A stretch of DNA of 64,000 nucleotides from Megaleporinus macrocephalus (lineage: Eukaryota > Chordata > Actinopteri > Characiformes > Anostomidae), in NCBI GenBank assembly GCA_021613375.1, contig CM038714.1:42853123-42917122 (forward strand), in the 5' to 3' direction. Position numbers and translations under genes: made by a program. Under the pieces are notes generated by a model that searched no databases, had not been told where the DNA came from, and saw only the letters and a list, made by a program, of their open reading frames with translations. How positions within the stretch are numbered: position 1 is the first letter of the stretch; every line of letters begins with the position of its first letter. This document shows, in pieces, positions 1 through 12,199 of this stretch.

Positions 1-431
1 ATAATATGTTTTGTTTGAATATAAAAAGAGATTTTCAGAGAACTCATGTGGTAAATGTACAAGGAACACTCAACCTACCATTACTAAAAACATTAGTGTT
101 TATATGTTTATATACCGTCAGGGTTTCTGAATCCAAAATGTAGCCAGACATCTGCTTTCAAGTTCTGGGGCGCCTACACTTGTGCTCCAGCCATACTTAA
201 CTGATGTGCGCCCCCAGCCAGATCTCGTTGCGCGAAAAACAATGGCTGGTCAGGCGAGACAGGGGGGTGGCACAGGGGTCTGGAAGGCTAATTTTAAAGG
301 TCGATCTCGGGTTTATATAAATCGATATCGGATTATATAAATGAAGATTGATTTGAATCGAAAAATCGATTTTTTAAACACAAACCTACTGTTAACATAT
401 GGAAAATTATAGTATTGAATAAATTACAGCT
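1..431. other. AT-rich noncoding, no feature recognised
   Basis: No coding or repeat family is recognised. A short GC-richer patch lies at 165-290, and a run of ATCGAT-like palindromic words at 300-375 may be the edge of a decayed miniature element. Confidence 0.4.
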
Positions 432-1230
432 CACGTAGATACAACCCCAATTCCAAAAGTCCAAAAAAGTTGGGATGCTGTGTAAAATGTAAATAAATGT
501 AAATAAAAAAAAGAAAGCAAAGATTTGCAAGACTTTAAAAAAGTTAGACATTTGAGTGTTTCATAAAAATGATTAACTCATCTAAAACCTTTTGACATCT
601 CAAAAAAGTTGGGTCCATGTCTACCATTGTATAGACACCCCACCCTCACCCCTTCTTTCAACAACAGTCCTCTAGTAAACATCTGGCAAGTGAGTCCCAT
701 TCCTGTCTGATGTAGGATTCTAGCTGCTCAACAGTTCTGGATCTTCTTTGATGTTTCATTATGTAGCAAATGTTTTCTATTGGTGAAAGATCTGGACTGC
801 AGGCAGGTCAGTTCAGCAACCGGACTCTTCTTCTGTAAAGCCATGCTGCTGATGTAATGAATCTTGCGGACATATGACTTCTCCTTTGCATGATACAGCC
901 TTAACTTTCATATGTGGATTGCACAGCGTTCACAGACAATGATTCCTGGAAGACTTGCTGCAGTGATTTCTAGTACCTCGTACTTCTTCAGCCTTGTCTT
1001 GCCCCATCCCAACTTTTTTTATATATGTGTTACTGTCATCAAGTTTCAAATGAAATGTTTAAATGTCTTACGATTAACATCTGATGTTTACAAATCACTG
1101 CATTCTGTTTTATTTACACTTATTTATTGTCTACACATCATCATGACTAAGGGTTGTGAATGGCAGGCACTAGCTTGCATGAGCATGCAACCAACTGTAT
1201 AATTTTCCACGATGCCATTTCTTGATTTTC
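432..1230. mobile_element. Degenerate fish DNA transposon with AAAGTTGGGA repeats
   Basis: The segment opens with TACAACCCCAATTCC followed by AAAAAAGTTGGGATGCTGTG, the terminus of a DNA transposon family I recall as abundant in teleosts. AAAAAGTTGGG recurs at 602-613 and its complement CCCAACTTTTTT at 1008-1019. The interior at 700-830 also matches my memory of that family. A complementary end, AATTGGGGTTGGTA, appears at 2116-2129, so the element may once have spanned 432-2129 with the solo LTR inserted later. Superfamily (possibly Kolobok) is not certain. No usable transposase frame remains. Confidence 0.5.
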
Positions 1231-1713
1231 GCATCTTCTTCTTAAATGTATCTTATTTAACATAATAGCATATACTTCATATTCCAATGTTTAGAACAAT
1301 TTCAGCTCTCGCTATAGTAAGAACCTGCTGTAGCAACGTCAGCAACTGAATAAAGTATGAAGGGATTCCACTGTGAGTTCGTATTGACTTTATTGAGTCT
1401 TCATTGGTCAGTTTCAGACGAAATGTAGATGGACGCACTAATTCACCAATTATGCATGGTGAGAGGCAGATGTGTGTATGTCAACCTCTCTTCCAGCCTC
1501 ATATCTCCTGATGTGAGTCTAGTACGATTACATGGTGAGACAGAACTGACAGGGCAGGCTTAACAGATCCAGGAACCACATTTCCGTGCTGTATTATATA
1601 TATATATATATATATAATGTTGATATTGTGTGATGTTATATGATGAATTTGTTTATTATGATGAACAAAATGGCTAGAATGAATTTCTTTATGCAGCGAT
1701 GATATATAGTAAC
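1231..1713. other. Noncoding with a short (TA)n at 1596-1616
   Basis: No gene seen. It may be interior or flank of the surrounding degenerate transposon. Confidence 0.4.
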
Positions 1714-2035
1714 TGTCACGCCCTGCCCCTCCTCGTCCGCCTCTTTATGTCCTGTCAAGTCCACGTGCTTGTGTTTACCTCTCTTCCATGTTTTTCTGTT
1801 TTGGTCATGTGCTCCTATTATCTCCACCCCGCGCCTGGCCCATATCTGTAACCCCTCCTGTGTCCAGGTTCACGTATTATATAACCTTTGTGTACTCAGT
1901 CTGTCTTGGTCCAACGTTTACTGCCGTCTATGTCAAGAAGTGCGGTTAGTTCACGTGTTTGGTGTGTTTTTTGTTTGTTTATGTAAATCCTCATCTGCGT
2001 GTGTATCCGCCTCCTCTGTCTCCCACACCGTGACA
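1714..2035. mobile_element. Solo LTR (retrotransposon) with 5-bp target duplication
   Basis: A 322-bp unit begins TGTCACG and ends CCGTGACA, the TG...CA termini of an LTR. It is flanked on both sides by GTAAC (1709-1713 and 2036-2040), the 5-bp duplication left by integrase. A TATATAA box at 1879-1885 could be the LTR promoter. No gag-pol lies between, so this is a solo LTR left by LTR-LTR recombination. It is probably Gypsy-type, judged from terminus and length only. Confidence 0.8.
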
Positions 2036-2129
2036 GTAACATCTAGTCTGATGCATGATACCAGCACGTCAAGATACAACAAGAACAAATAACAACACAA
2101 ATCATTTAAAGCAAAATTGGGGTTGGTAC

Positions 2130-2520
2130 ACCATAGAGGCATCACAGGTTGACCCTTATCCACCAGACCACCAGACATAACCAACCGCTTCTTTCTTTTC
2201 TAATTAAACAGATTTACAGCTGGTTTTAACATTGACAGTAGATAAAGCAGATCTGTTCTTTTGCATTAGAGAAGAGTCACCTCCACACGCTGTTAGTACA
2301 TTGCAGAAGCTGCTCGGCAAACACCACACCAACACCATCACCACGTTTAAGTAAATTACTACTTTAAAGATGGTTCAGAATGGGATGTGACACACTGACA
2401 CACAAATGAAAACCTTTCACATATTGGTTTTAGGGACAATTTTGAGAACAAGTGCTCGTTCATAACAGCAACCGTCCCCAGAATTTCAGAATTAGTTTCA
2501 TTGCTGAATCAATTGTGCCA
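2130..2520. other. Unique noncoding stretch
   Basis: No gene, repeat family or regulatory cluster recognised. Confidence 0.4.
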
Positions 2521-2524
2521 CACC

Positions 2525-2526
2525 TG

Positions 2527-2580
<54 letters not shown>

Positions 2581-2581
2581 G

Positions 2582-2661
<80 letters not shown>
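2525..2661. repeat. (TG)n microsatellite, about 137 bp
   Basis: Nearly uninterrupted TG dinucleotides with a few TTTG and GGG interruptions at 2540, 2578-2590. A shorter (CA)n lies at 2779-2809. Confidence 0.98.
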
Positions 2662-2663
<2 letters not shown>

Positions 2664-2775
2664 TTAAACTCATCACAGAATCAGCACTCAAATTAGACAA
2701 CTACTGTTTCTAAAAACACCAGCCAGCCAAAACTGCTGTCTTGTTTATTACTCGGCATAACACACCTGTGTCTAC

Positions 2776-2812
<37 letters not shown>

Positions 2813-2910
2813 TACAGAAATCAATGGGAATGAGGCCAAATAGACGAAGAGTAAAAATGACCTGGTGCAAAAGCAGAGAAATCAATATCCAGCCTGCAGG
2901 ATTTAACAGA

Positions 2911-2914
2911 GAGA

Positions 2915-2955
<41 letters not shown>

Positions 2956-3830
2956 GGGGGGGGGAGAGAGAGAGAGGGGGAGAGATGAAACACAAAATAT
3001 GAGAGATGGAACAAGACAGAAAAAGAGAGATAGACAGAGAAACAGAAAGAACAAAAAATTGGAGACAGAGAGAGAGATGTATGAGAAAGAATGAGAGCGA
3101 AGACCATCAATGATCAATGTTTAAGTCTTATATTTACTTAATATTGATTTGTTATTGAATTGAATGAAAGAGAGAAAAAAGTAGGAGAAAGAGAAAAAGA
3201 GAGAAAGTGAGACCTAACACTAACTCTCACATTCACAATGTAAATATTAATGGAATTAAATTGAATTGAATTGAAGTGAATGGAGAAAAGGCATGCAGGA
3301 AGAAAAGAGGAGGGAGAAGAGAGAGAGTGGTGAATCAGTTGGGGGAAGAGGGCTAGAGAGAGAGGGGCAAGGGAACAGAGAGAGAATTGATGTGAATTGA
3401 TTTGAATTGAACTAAATTGAGAGAAAGTTAACAATTAAAGAGAGAGACAAACAGAAAGAAAGAGTAAGAGAAACAACAAGCTGGAGGAAGATCAAAGAGA
3501 GAGGGGGAGAGACATGAAAGAAAGAGGGAAAAAGAATGTGAGGGAAGGGAGAAGGAAAAGAGAGAGAGTAAGAGACTGAGGAAAGAGGAGTAGAGAGGTA
3601 AAGGGGGAGGAGGGGGCAGACAGAGAGAAAAGACAAAGAGAGAGAGATAGTGAGGTAGAAAATGAGAGAGAAGAAAGACGGAGAGAAGAAAGTAGAAAGA
3701 AATCAGATGAATTGAATTAAGCTGAAATGAATTGAAGTGTATTGAAATTAAATTGAAAGAAAGACATAAAGAGAGGGACAGAAAGAGAGAGCGCAAGAGC
3801 GAGAGAGAAAGAATGAGAGAGAAGTGTTGA
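2911..3830. repeat. Long purine (GA)-rich tract with a 20-nt G run
   Basis: About 0.9 kb of imperfect GAGA and GAAA on the plus strand, including a run of 20 consecutive G at 2945-2964. Islands of an ATTGAATTGAA-type tandem occur at 3255-3285, 3385-3415 and 3705-3755. The long open frames across it on the minus strand are low-complexity artefacts. Confidence 0.95.
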
Positions 3831-3984
3831 GGTGGGAAATCATGTCTGTCACATGTAATATCCTGATGTTGGTAAGAACGAGCTGTGCTGATGTTTGGTT
3901 TTAGACTAAACCCCCAGCTGAGCTTTTCTGAGTGGAGGTCTTTGTCATAAACAATTTCATTTCTTGATTTATTTTTGGTTTTCA

Positions 3985-4600
3985 GCATCACCACCTCTTA
4001 TTCAACGTGACGGCTCAGTTTCCCCGAGAAAAACCTGGAGTGCCGAACGTGGCGGCGTCACGCTGCAAATTGAAATTCCGTGTCTCGACCGAACCCACCC
4101 CCCCAAAACCAGGCCCTCTGATGGGATCCTGCCTTGTCGAAGGTGTGTGAAAAATTAATTCCGCCGGCTTGAATCTTTAATAGGAGTCATAATGTTAGCA
4201 ATACGACGTCTTTCTCTCTCGCCCATCTCCTTCTCTCTCTCTCAGTCAATATGACAGCTAAGCTTTTTGTCGCTGAGCCGCCGGCACAGACGAGGAGAGA
4301 GTTCACAGCTCGGCCTGTCACTCAAAAACAAAAGCGCATCTCCACTAGGTTCCCTCTTCTACTCCCGTTGGCATGGACACCTCGTCTCCCTGCCTGGTCC
4401 TTGGGGATGAAATATTACAGGCTTGCAGCTCTTAACTGAAACGAACCCACCCCCCAACCTCCCCCAACCTCCAGGAGAATTCACCACTTCAGTTAGAGCC
4501 GCTGAACTGAATCTAGAGCCTCTGGAGAATAGACGACGAGACCAGGAATGATATGTGTGGTTGCGCACAGTGTCAAGTTCTATCACCATAACGGAATTAT
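3985..4600. promoter_or_regulatory. Candidate conserved noncoding element (enhancer-like)
   Basis: A repeat-poor block of mixed composition with several CpGs, sharply different from its AT-rich and GA-rich flanks. It contains AAATTAATTCCG (homeodomain-like, 4152-4163), TGTCACTCAAAAACAAAAG (Meis/SOX-like, around 4317-4335), and a short CT run at 4200-4245. No splice-bounded frame is convincing. The call is inference from texture; conservation was not tested. Confidence 0.3.
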
Positions 4601-5485
4601 GGAATTACCATACTTGAGCTATCCATGTTCTGCCCACAAATATGTTTTCTTTTCATTGCCAGCATAGCAAAGTTTGAAAACTACTTTTTAGGTCATGATG
4701 TCATTCAACTTTTCCATTTCTAACAGCTCACTGGGTGGGCTGCTCCACATATTCCCAGTAATATTCACAGCAATCAGTGTATTTTCTCCAGTATGAACAC
4801 CAGGCATCATTAGAGCAGCTTGTAAATAAGCACAACTACAAAAGAAAGTAGCCTGAATATCTTATTTTCAAAGAAGTAGATCATATCTTAGTTTAGTTCC
4901 AGATTTAATGAAGAACAGTTTTAAAAAGAAAGTTTAGTTCCAGGTTTGGCCCAGACATTGTACGAACGTATTCAGTTCCTTAATGAAGTACTGAGCAGTC
5001 TGAGCGGGTATTAGATGGTAACTGCCAATTATACTGGGTCTCCACAACGAAAAGCTTGGAAAGGTTAAATAAACACACTGACATACATAAAACCACCATT
5101 TACTGTATTAATACTGTTTGAATATTTAAAGTGATTTATATTTAAAACTTATGATAGAGAGACAAAAATGAAAAGTTAAAAAAACTTTTTTGGGGTGTGC
5201 ACCAGATGCTACCAAATATGGCAATAAAGTGTGGACCAGGCACTATGTGGTGAGAACAAGATAAGAAAAAAGACACCATCCATATATGGTGCTCAGCAAA
5301 TAGTATCCAGTGCTCACCACAAAGTGTCTAGTGTGATAGTATCAGCCTATACTGCTACTACTACTACTACTACTACTAACAAACGCACAACAAGACAGAA
5401 CAACAGACAGGGGGTGTCACTGTAATAGTAGGTATTGAGCAAAAATGAAAATAAATAAATAAATAAATAGATAAACAAGTAATGT
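4601..5485. other. AT-rich noncoding with a (TAC)n run
   Basis: Only a short trinucleotide repeat at 5351-5379 and (AATA)n near 5451-5470 stand out. No gene seen. Confidence 0.4.
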
Positions 5486-5639
5486 ATGCAGGGATCAGCT
5501 CTGGATAAATTGCAAGAATGGAGACCAGATACTGTTGTAGTAATTGATATTATCTTTTATGGTAAATGTAAGTTTTTCAGTAAATATTCAGTATTCAGTA
5601 AATATTCAGTGTTCAGTATCTGTTCAGTAAATAGATTGT

Positions 5640-5900
5640 ACCAGTGCTTTATGGATAATTTAGTTCTGTCTCTCCACTTTTTAGCCACTGTTGTAGAAAT
5701 GAGAACGAATGTTTGCAGATGTTTTGGGGTTGATAGAGAGGAAAGGTCACCAAGCAGAGCTATGGTGGGAGAAAGTGGGATGCTGAGGTTGAGGACCTTG
5801 GATAGCTCTCCCGAGACCTCCAACCTAAACTGTCTAACAGGGGGGCAGTTCCAGAATGCATGGAGATGATTATCTGTTATAGTGGGACAGTGTATACAAG
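5640..5900 (-). mobile_element. L1-type LINE ORF2 C-terminal remnant
   Basis: The minus-strand frame contains HLHAFWNCPPVRQF, then a stretch resembling ...LNLSIPLSPTIALLGDL..., then AKKWRDRTKLSIKHW. This order (cysteine/tryptophan motif, LLGD motif, AKK..I...W) is that of the C-terminal domain of fish L1 ORF2. The upstream part of the open frame is microsatellite-derived (VVVVV from a (TAC)-type repeat at 5921-5940). It is a 5'-truncated, inactive fragment. Confidence 0.65.
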
Positions 5901-6020
5901 AGCTGGTCATAGTTACTACTGCTACTACTACTACTACAACCTTTACTATATTAGATATATTCACTAGAGTTAAGGTCAGTTTATTTTCCAATATATGATT
6001 TTTTACAGTGCTGACCTCCA

Positions 6021-6435
6021 CATCACGTTTTTTTCAGACTCAGGACTGCCTGCTCTGTGAGCTCGGCACATTTGGTCAAGTGTGAAAGTTGTTTTCGAGC
6101 CCAGAAGTAGTCCAGACAACTAATCTCTTTGGTCCTGCTGAAACCGGTGGTCTGGGGTTCACTTTTAGAAGACTCTGGAAGCTAACCACTCCTTCAGCTG
6201 CCTTGGGGGTCGTGTAATTGGTTCATTTTGAAATGTGACTGCTTGACGTATGACATGAGTACTGAGAATGTGGCAAATGCATGTCTTGTGCTGGTCTGCA
6301 TGACTTTCGCATATGAGAATTGCTTATTGTTTGTATGAGTTGATCGATTTTTTAAATTTATTTGTAAAAGGAAGGGGTTGCATTGTTTAGGTTAATTTCT
6401 AATGTGCAAGGTAGTATCAGGTGTGATAGATGGGT
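6021..6435. other. Unique noncoding stretch
   Basis: No gene or repeat family recognised. Confidence 0.35.
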
Positions 6436-6450
6436 AGATAGATAGATAGA

Positions 6451-6537
<87 letters not shown>
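6436..6537. repeat. GATA, CT and (AT)n compound microsatellite
   Basis: (GATA)n at 6436-6450, CTCTCTCT at 6452-6461, then 76 bp of pure AT alternation (6462-6537). Confidence 0.98.
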
Positions 6538-6542
<5 letters not shown>

Positions 6543-6843
6543 TATTTCTGGTCTGAAGACTGAATCCCAGGGTTCGGGCTTGTGCAGTGTTTGTGACAGT
6601 GGGGTGAGAATGAGAGGAAATTTGTGTGAAATATCCTGCACTCTCACTCTTATAAAACCAGCGCACAGGAAGAAGAGATGTGTGTGTGTAGTGTGAGTCT
6701 GCCTCGCTGCTTGACTCCTCTGCGCTGAGCATTGTGTGAGACGGAGAGGTCAGTGCAGGTTCTCTCCTGCTGCTGCTTACAGAGCGGCTGTCAATTTACC
6801 TCCCGCTGAGGAGGAGTGTTTCTTCATGTGTTTGTGTCTGTGT

Positions 6844-6884
<41 letters not shown>

Positions 6885-6990
6885 AGTTCTGCAGCAGTGA
6901 AGTCGTTTCTCCAGTGCTGGAAATGTGAAAGAGCCTTCAGAACTCCTCTGTACATCAAGCGGCTGGAGAGTGGATGAGACTGAGCTTATA
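6538..6990. other. Moderately GC-rich noncoding block with (TG)n
   Basis: It contains a (TG)n microsatellite at 6839-6880 and an isolated TATAAAA word near 6650. The texture resembles the enhancer-like blocks elsewhere, but motif support is weaker and no gene is seen. Confidence 0.3.
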
Positions 6991-7054
6991 ATCAACTCTC
7001 TCTACAGTATTAGTCTCTCATTTTCTCTCTCTCTGTCTCCCTCTCTCAGACATC

Positions 7055-7316
7055 TCACACCTCTCTTTCTTTCTTTCTTTCTTTCTTTCTCTACCTTAGT
7101 CACACACATTCCATCTACATGTTTCTTTCATTTTTTCTTTCTTAATCTGCATCTGCATCTTTATTTAATTCATTTTATTAATTTCTTTTTACTTCTTTCT
7201 TTCTTTCTTTTTCTGTTTTTCACCTTTTTTTCTTCCCTTTCCTGTATCAGTATTTTACACTTTTTCTGTCATTGTTTTTCTTTCTTTCTTCCCCTCCACC
7301 AGCCTCTTAAACTCCT

Positions 7317-7376
<60 letters not shown>

Positions 7377-7675
7377 TTCCTGCATCAGCCTCTTAAACTC
7401 CTTCTTTCTTTCTTTCTTTCCCTGCATCAGCCTCTTAAACTCCTTTCTTTCTTTCCTTCTTCTTCTTCGTTCTTCTTTTTTTCTCTTTGCATTAGCCACA
7501 CTCAGTCTCTCCATCATTCTCTGCAACTCCTTTCATACCTCCTCCCATTTGGTTTGTGTATGTCTCTCCTGCAGTTCTTTATGGTACACTTTTTCTGTCA
7601 TTGTCTTTCTTTCTTTCTTCCCCTGCACCAGCCTCTTAAACTCCTTCTTTCTTTCTTTCTTTCTTTCTTTTTTTT

Positions 7676-7723
<48 letters not shown>

Positions 7724-7747
7724 TCCCTGCATTGGCCTCTTAAACTC

Positions 7748-7790
<43 letters not shown>

Positions 7791-7945
7791 TTCCTGCATC
7801 AGCCTCTTAAACTTCTTCTCTCTTTCTTTCCTTCTTCTTCTCAGTTCTTCTCTTTTTCTCTTTACCTTAGCCACACTCAGTCTCTCCATCGTTCTCTTTT
7901 CATTCCTCCTCCCATTTAGTTTGTGTATGTCTCTCCTGCAGTTCT
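7055..7945. repeat. CTTT-rich tandem repeat with higher-order structure
   Basis: Long runs of (CTTT)n are punctuated by the phrase GCATCAGCCTCTTAAACTCC, found in variant forms near 7298, 7383, 7426, 7626, 7730 and 7796. A larger module containing ACACTTTTTCTGTCATTG recurs at 7257 and 7586, and its end (GTTTGTGTATGTCTCTCCTG) recurs near 7552 and 7920. About 330-370 bp has therefore been duplicated. Long S/F/L-rich frames here are artefacts. Confidence 0.9.
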
Positions 7946-7950
7946 GCACT

Positions 7951-8463
7951 GAAGCTGTGAGGCTAATGTTGATGGAAGTTTATTCCTGATTAATTAACAC
8001 TCTGCACACTGCCTGGAGCATCAGACCCGTACCTAAAACCTGTTCAAGTTGAAGGGGCTGAAATGGGAATTGAATGTGTTGCTACGTGTGCTGTAAACAT
8101 GCCTGCTGCAGTAGAGCTCCACAAGTCTGCACAGTGAGACAGTAAATCTTCCAGTTTAAAGACTAGGCAAACACTGCTCTGATGATGTATCCTGAAGGTG
8201 GGAGGAACTTTTGAAAACACTACAAGTGCTTTGGGCAAGCTCTTTGAAATGTTTATTTCTGCTTTTCCTGCTAACTGGCTGAGGCAGAAGAAAGTCTAGA
8301 TAGCTAACGTAGGTTTCTCTCCTGTATATATTTCTCTCTCTTTGTTTCTCAGTCTTTTTATCTATCTTGTCTTCCCTCTTTCTTTTTTATCTCTCTCTCT
8401 CTCTCTGTCTCTCACTACCTCTGTTTCTTCTCCCCTCGTCTCTCTGCACCTGCGTCTCCTCAG
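7951..8463. other. Noncoding, ends in a polypyrimidine tract
   Basis: Unique sequence, then a CT-rich stretch at 8330-8460 that could serve as the polypyrimidine tract of a 3' splice site. Confidence 0.35.
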
Positions 8464-8563
8464 ATCGAGCTCTACTTTGGGCTATGGTATGGAGTGATCG
8501 AGTGGAGTATTCAGGGTTCGTTCAAGTTTGCAGTGCATCGTGGATCCTAAAGCAGCGCCTCAG
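8464..8563 (+). other. Candidate spliced exon (unidentified)
   Basis: A 100-nt complex segment directly follows a long pyrimidine tract ending CTCCTCAG and is followed by GTAAAGTG, so both splice signals are present in the plus orientation. One frame is open throughout (…LLWAMVWSDRVEYSG…); another is open for 28 codons (IELYFGLWYG…). Neither product is recognised. It could be a real exon of a plus-strand transcript, such as one starting at a distant promoter, or chance. Confidence 0.2.
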
Positions 8564-9020
8564 GTAAAGTGAGGTTACCTGGGAAACATCACTGTGCTCC
8601 CAATGCTATGTAAAAACACTCCAACACACGCAGTGGAATAACATAAAATCCCATCTTCTACCTTATATGCTACAATAACAAGTGCAGAAAAACACTCCAG
8701 ATCCAGCCTGTCACAGCTGCAGCTTTAGAACAGGCAGTACAGGCTCTGCTTTATGCCTCTGCTCAGAAATGTACCTTACTTACAGTACTCCAAAGCTCTT
8801 CCTATTATGTGTCATTATTACCCAGAATTAATGTTCCATTAAAGTCCATGTAAAGCAGAACAAAGTATTATTAACCATCTGGCACAAATTTGAAATATCA
8901 AAAAAAAAAAAAAAAAAAATGACAAGCATATAAAAATAGCTTGACCTGGATTTGGATCAGTGCACTTCAGTTTCAGTTCAGTTTCAGTTCAGCTTCAGTT
9001 CAGTTTTGTTTTATTAGTTG
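8564..9020. other. Noncoding with poly-A (8900-8919) and CAGTTTCAGTT tandem
   Basis: An A run of about 20 nt and a short direct repeat of CAGTTTCAGTT units at 8968-9005. No gene seen. Confidence 0.5.
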
Positions 9021-9230
9021 TATCATCGCTGCCCATAGAAAAACATGTAGATCTGATTTTTCCCCCCATTTTGACTGTATATCATTTGAACATGACAACT
9101 GTCCATTACATTTTATGATGAGTGGACCTATAGAAATGCCCCCAAATGGCTTGGAATAGAACCTCTTTACTTTAATGTGCATTGAAAGTTAGGACCATTT
9201 TTGTGCTCTCCCATGAAGTTACTATTTATG
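9021..9230. mobile_element. Copy 1 of a TIR miniature element (CATCGCTGTCCAATGAA family)
   Basis: Starts TATCATCGCTGCCCATAGAAAAAC, then shows the family's interior order: ATTTGAACATG, a TGATGAGTGGACCTATAGAAATGC-like phrase, CATTGAAAGT, and TCTCCCATGAAGTTACTATTT. The right terminus is lost. Confidence 0.65.
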
Positions 9231-10638
9231 GTTAACTATATTACTATTTGTTTCTGCCAGATCTTTGAAATATCAACACTGCTCTTACTTCAAATTGTGT
9301 GGTCTGAATGTGTGATTTGGGCTTTTATACAGCTTTTTGATCAGATACACAAATTCTGGAAAACAATAGATTTTTTCTGGAATTTTTTCCCATAGAGAGT
9401 GAATAGTAGTATAGAATAGTAGTATAGAATAGTGCATGCCAATCTACTGTACTTCTGCTCCACTGACAGACACGGTTTCACATACACTGAGTCAGGGCAG
9501 ACCCCCAACCACGACTGCAGTGTTGGTTTGACCCACACTTGTCTGTTTGTCATTTTTTTCCATCCCTCTTTTTCCCCCCATAGAGTCCCATTCATTTTCG
9601 AGCACACCCAAACATTACAGGTTCGTTAAATCTACAGCCACCAAACTGCATATACTCACTCAGGGCAGAACCCCAAGCACTAATACCCACCTGCACTCGT
9701 GTATTCAATCTGCTTAAGCTGCACAGCTATTCTCCAGGAAATGTACTTTTGTAGTTTTATTTGTTTTTCTTTGGACACTGATGATATGTGGGTTAACAGA
9801 GGGTCAAGAGCACAATGACATGCATTGAACAAAAAAATAGATCAACTTAGAACTTGACTGATCTGGTTTAAGTCAGAATTCAATTTGGAGCCAGACAACC
9901 TGAGAATCAACTTTGTATCTCTCAGTCTGCAACAGAATCATATACTTTTTTTACTCTCATAGCGTATAGTTAGTGTAAGCTACAGAGAAGTAGTAGCCTG
10001 TACACTATTAGCACCCATTCCGTAAGTGCTGTTCCGGCTGAAGCACTCAGAGACACAAGGCGCCTTCTTCACATCTTCAAGTCAAGCAGGCTTGGACACT
10101 CAAAGTTCTACATAGCTGATAGCGCTGTTTGCCTAGCTGAACTTAGCAAAGCAGGTGCTGTCTGAGGAGTCCCAGTGAGCCATAACAGGAGCCAGAGGTC
10201 ACGGTGTGAAATGAGCATGTACCTAGTTTAAACCTAGTTCAAACAGCCTACAGGGTTGTAGGCTGGCTGGCTTATAGCTTCTCTGGTTTTGCCAAAGTTA
10301 GCGATATGAGCAATGTAGCAAAGGACTAGCAGAGAGGAAAGGAGCAGGAAGTATACATATGTGGGACAAAAGCATAGCAAGCAGAAAGACATAAGACTGT
10401 AATAAGTGTAGTAACTTGTGATCAAGCCAGAGGACCACTGATGATAATGCACTCCATGCTAGCAATAGCTTAAGTGTGTCACCAAGCTAGGATTTCAGGC
10501 CTGAGCACAAAAATTATGAGAGCATTATTGTTCACTTCAATTTTCAGTTTGAAACCAAATCAGTCTTCTTCTAACTAGCTTACAATATATCAAGTATATG
10601 TTTTTTTCTACATTTATGTTTGTTTGCACTTAATCTGA
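9231..10638. other. Unique noncoding stretch
   Basis: No gene, no recognised repeat. A short duplicated phrase TAGTAGTATAGAATAG occurs at 9405-9430. Confidence 0.4.
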
Positions 10639-10710
10639 GCGGCATGGTGGCGCAGTGGGTAGCTCTTTTGGCTCACAGCAAGAAGGGACTGGGTTTGAAC
10701 ATACAGAATT
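10639..10710 (+). mobile_element. tRNA-derived SINE head (truncated)
   Basis: GCGGCATGGTGGCGCAGTGG then GGCTCACAGCAAGAAGG and GGGTTTGAAC: the A-box region, conserved middle and B-box of a common cyprinid/otophysan SINE of the DANA-like group. The body and tail are absent. Confidence 0.7.
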
Positions 10711-11221
10711 GCTGGTAGCACAACAAAACATCAGGAAACTTTTTTCCAAAAAGTTTGTAGGGACTAAAATGTCAGAGATCTGAAATCAGGTATTATTAAT
10801 GTTCCCGCTTAGCTTCAGCATGTTACACTTTACACTATTTCTTTTGAGGATTTGATGGCATTCATAAAAGCATTAGTAAGGTCAGATACTGATGTTGTAT
10901 GATTAGTTCTGGACCAGTTCTTCACTCCAACTCATCCTAAAAGTACTGAATGGAGCTCCATCACACCAGAAAGTGTGGTTCCACTGCTGCATGTATCAAA
11001 GCAGTGTGGCTTTATACCCCTTTAGCCAATGCTTGGCATTGGGCATTGTGGCCTTGGGCTCATATGTGGCTGCAGAGAGTTCTTCAATTTGCAGTACTTT
11101 TCCATGGATGTTATACAAGGGTTTGTGCACAGCAATGGGTGAAAAAAAAGTTATTCTAAAGGGTTCAGAGTAATAAAACCAGCATTAAACATGAAAACAT
11201 CACTCATAGATGGGCATCTTA

Positions 11222-12199
<978 letters not shown>

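Noticed and set aside
6640..6760. TATA-driven promoter near TATAAAA
   Set aside because: An isolated TATA-like word without CpG enrichment, initiator or downstream donor.
6925..7743. 272-codon plus-strand frame rich in F, L and S
   Set aside because: Produced by the CTTT array; no complexity, domain or splice context.
10639..10710. tRNA gene
   Set aside because: A- and B-box-like words belong to a truncated tRNA-derived SINE; no cloverleaf can be formed.
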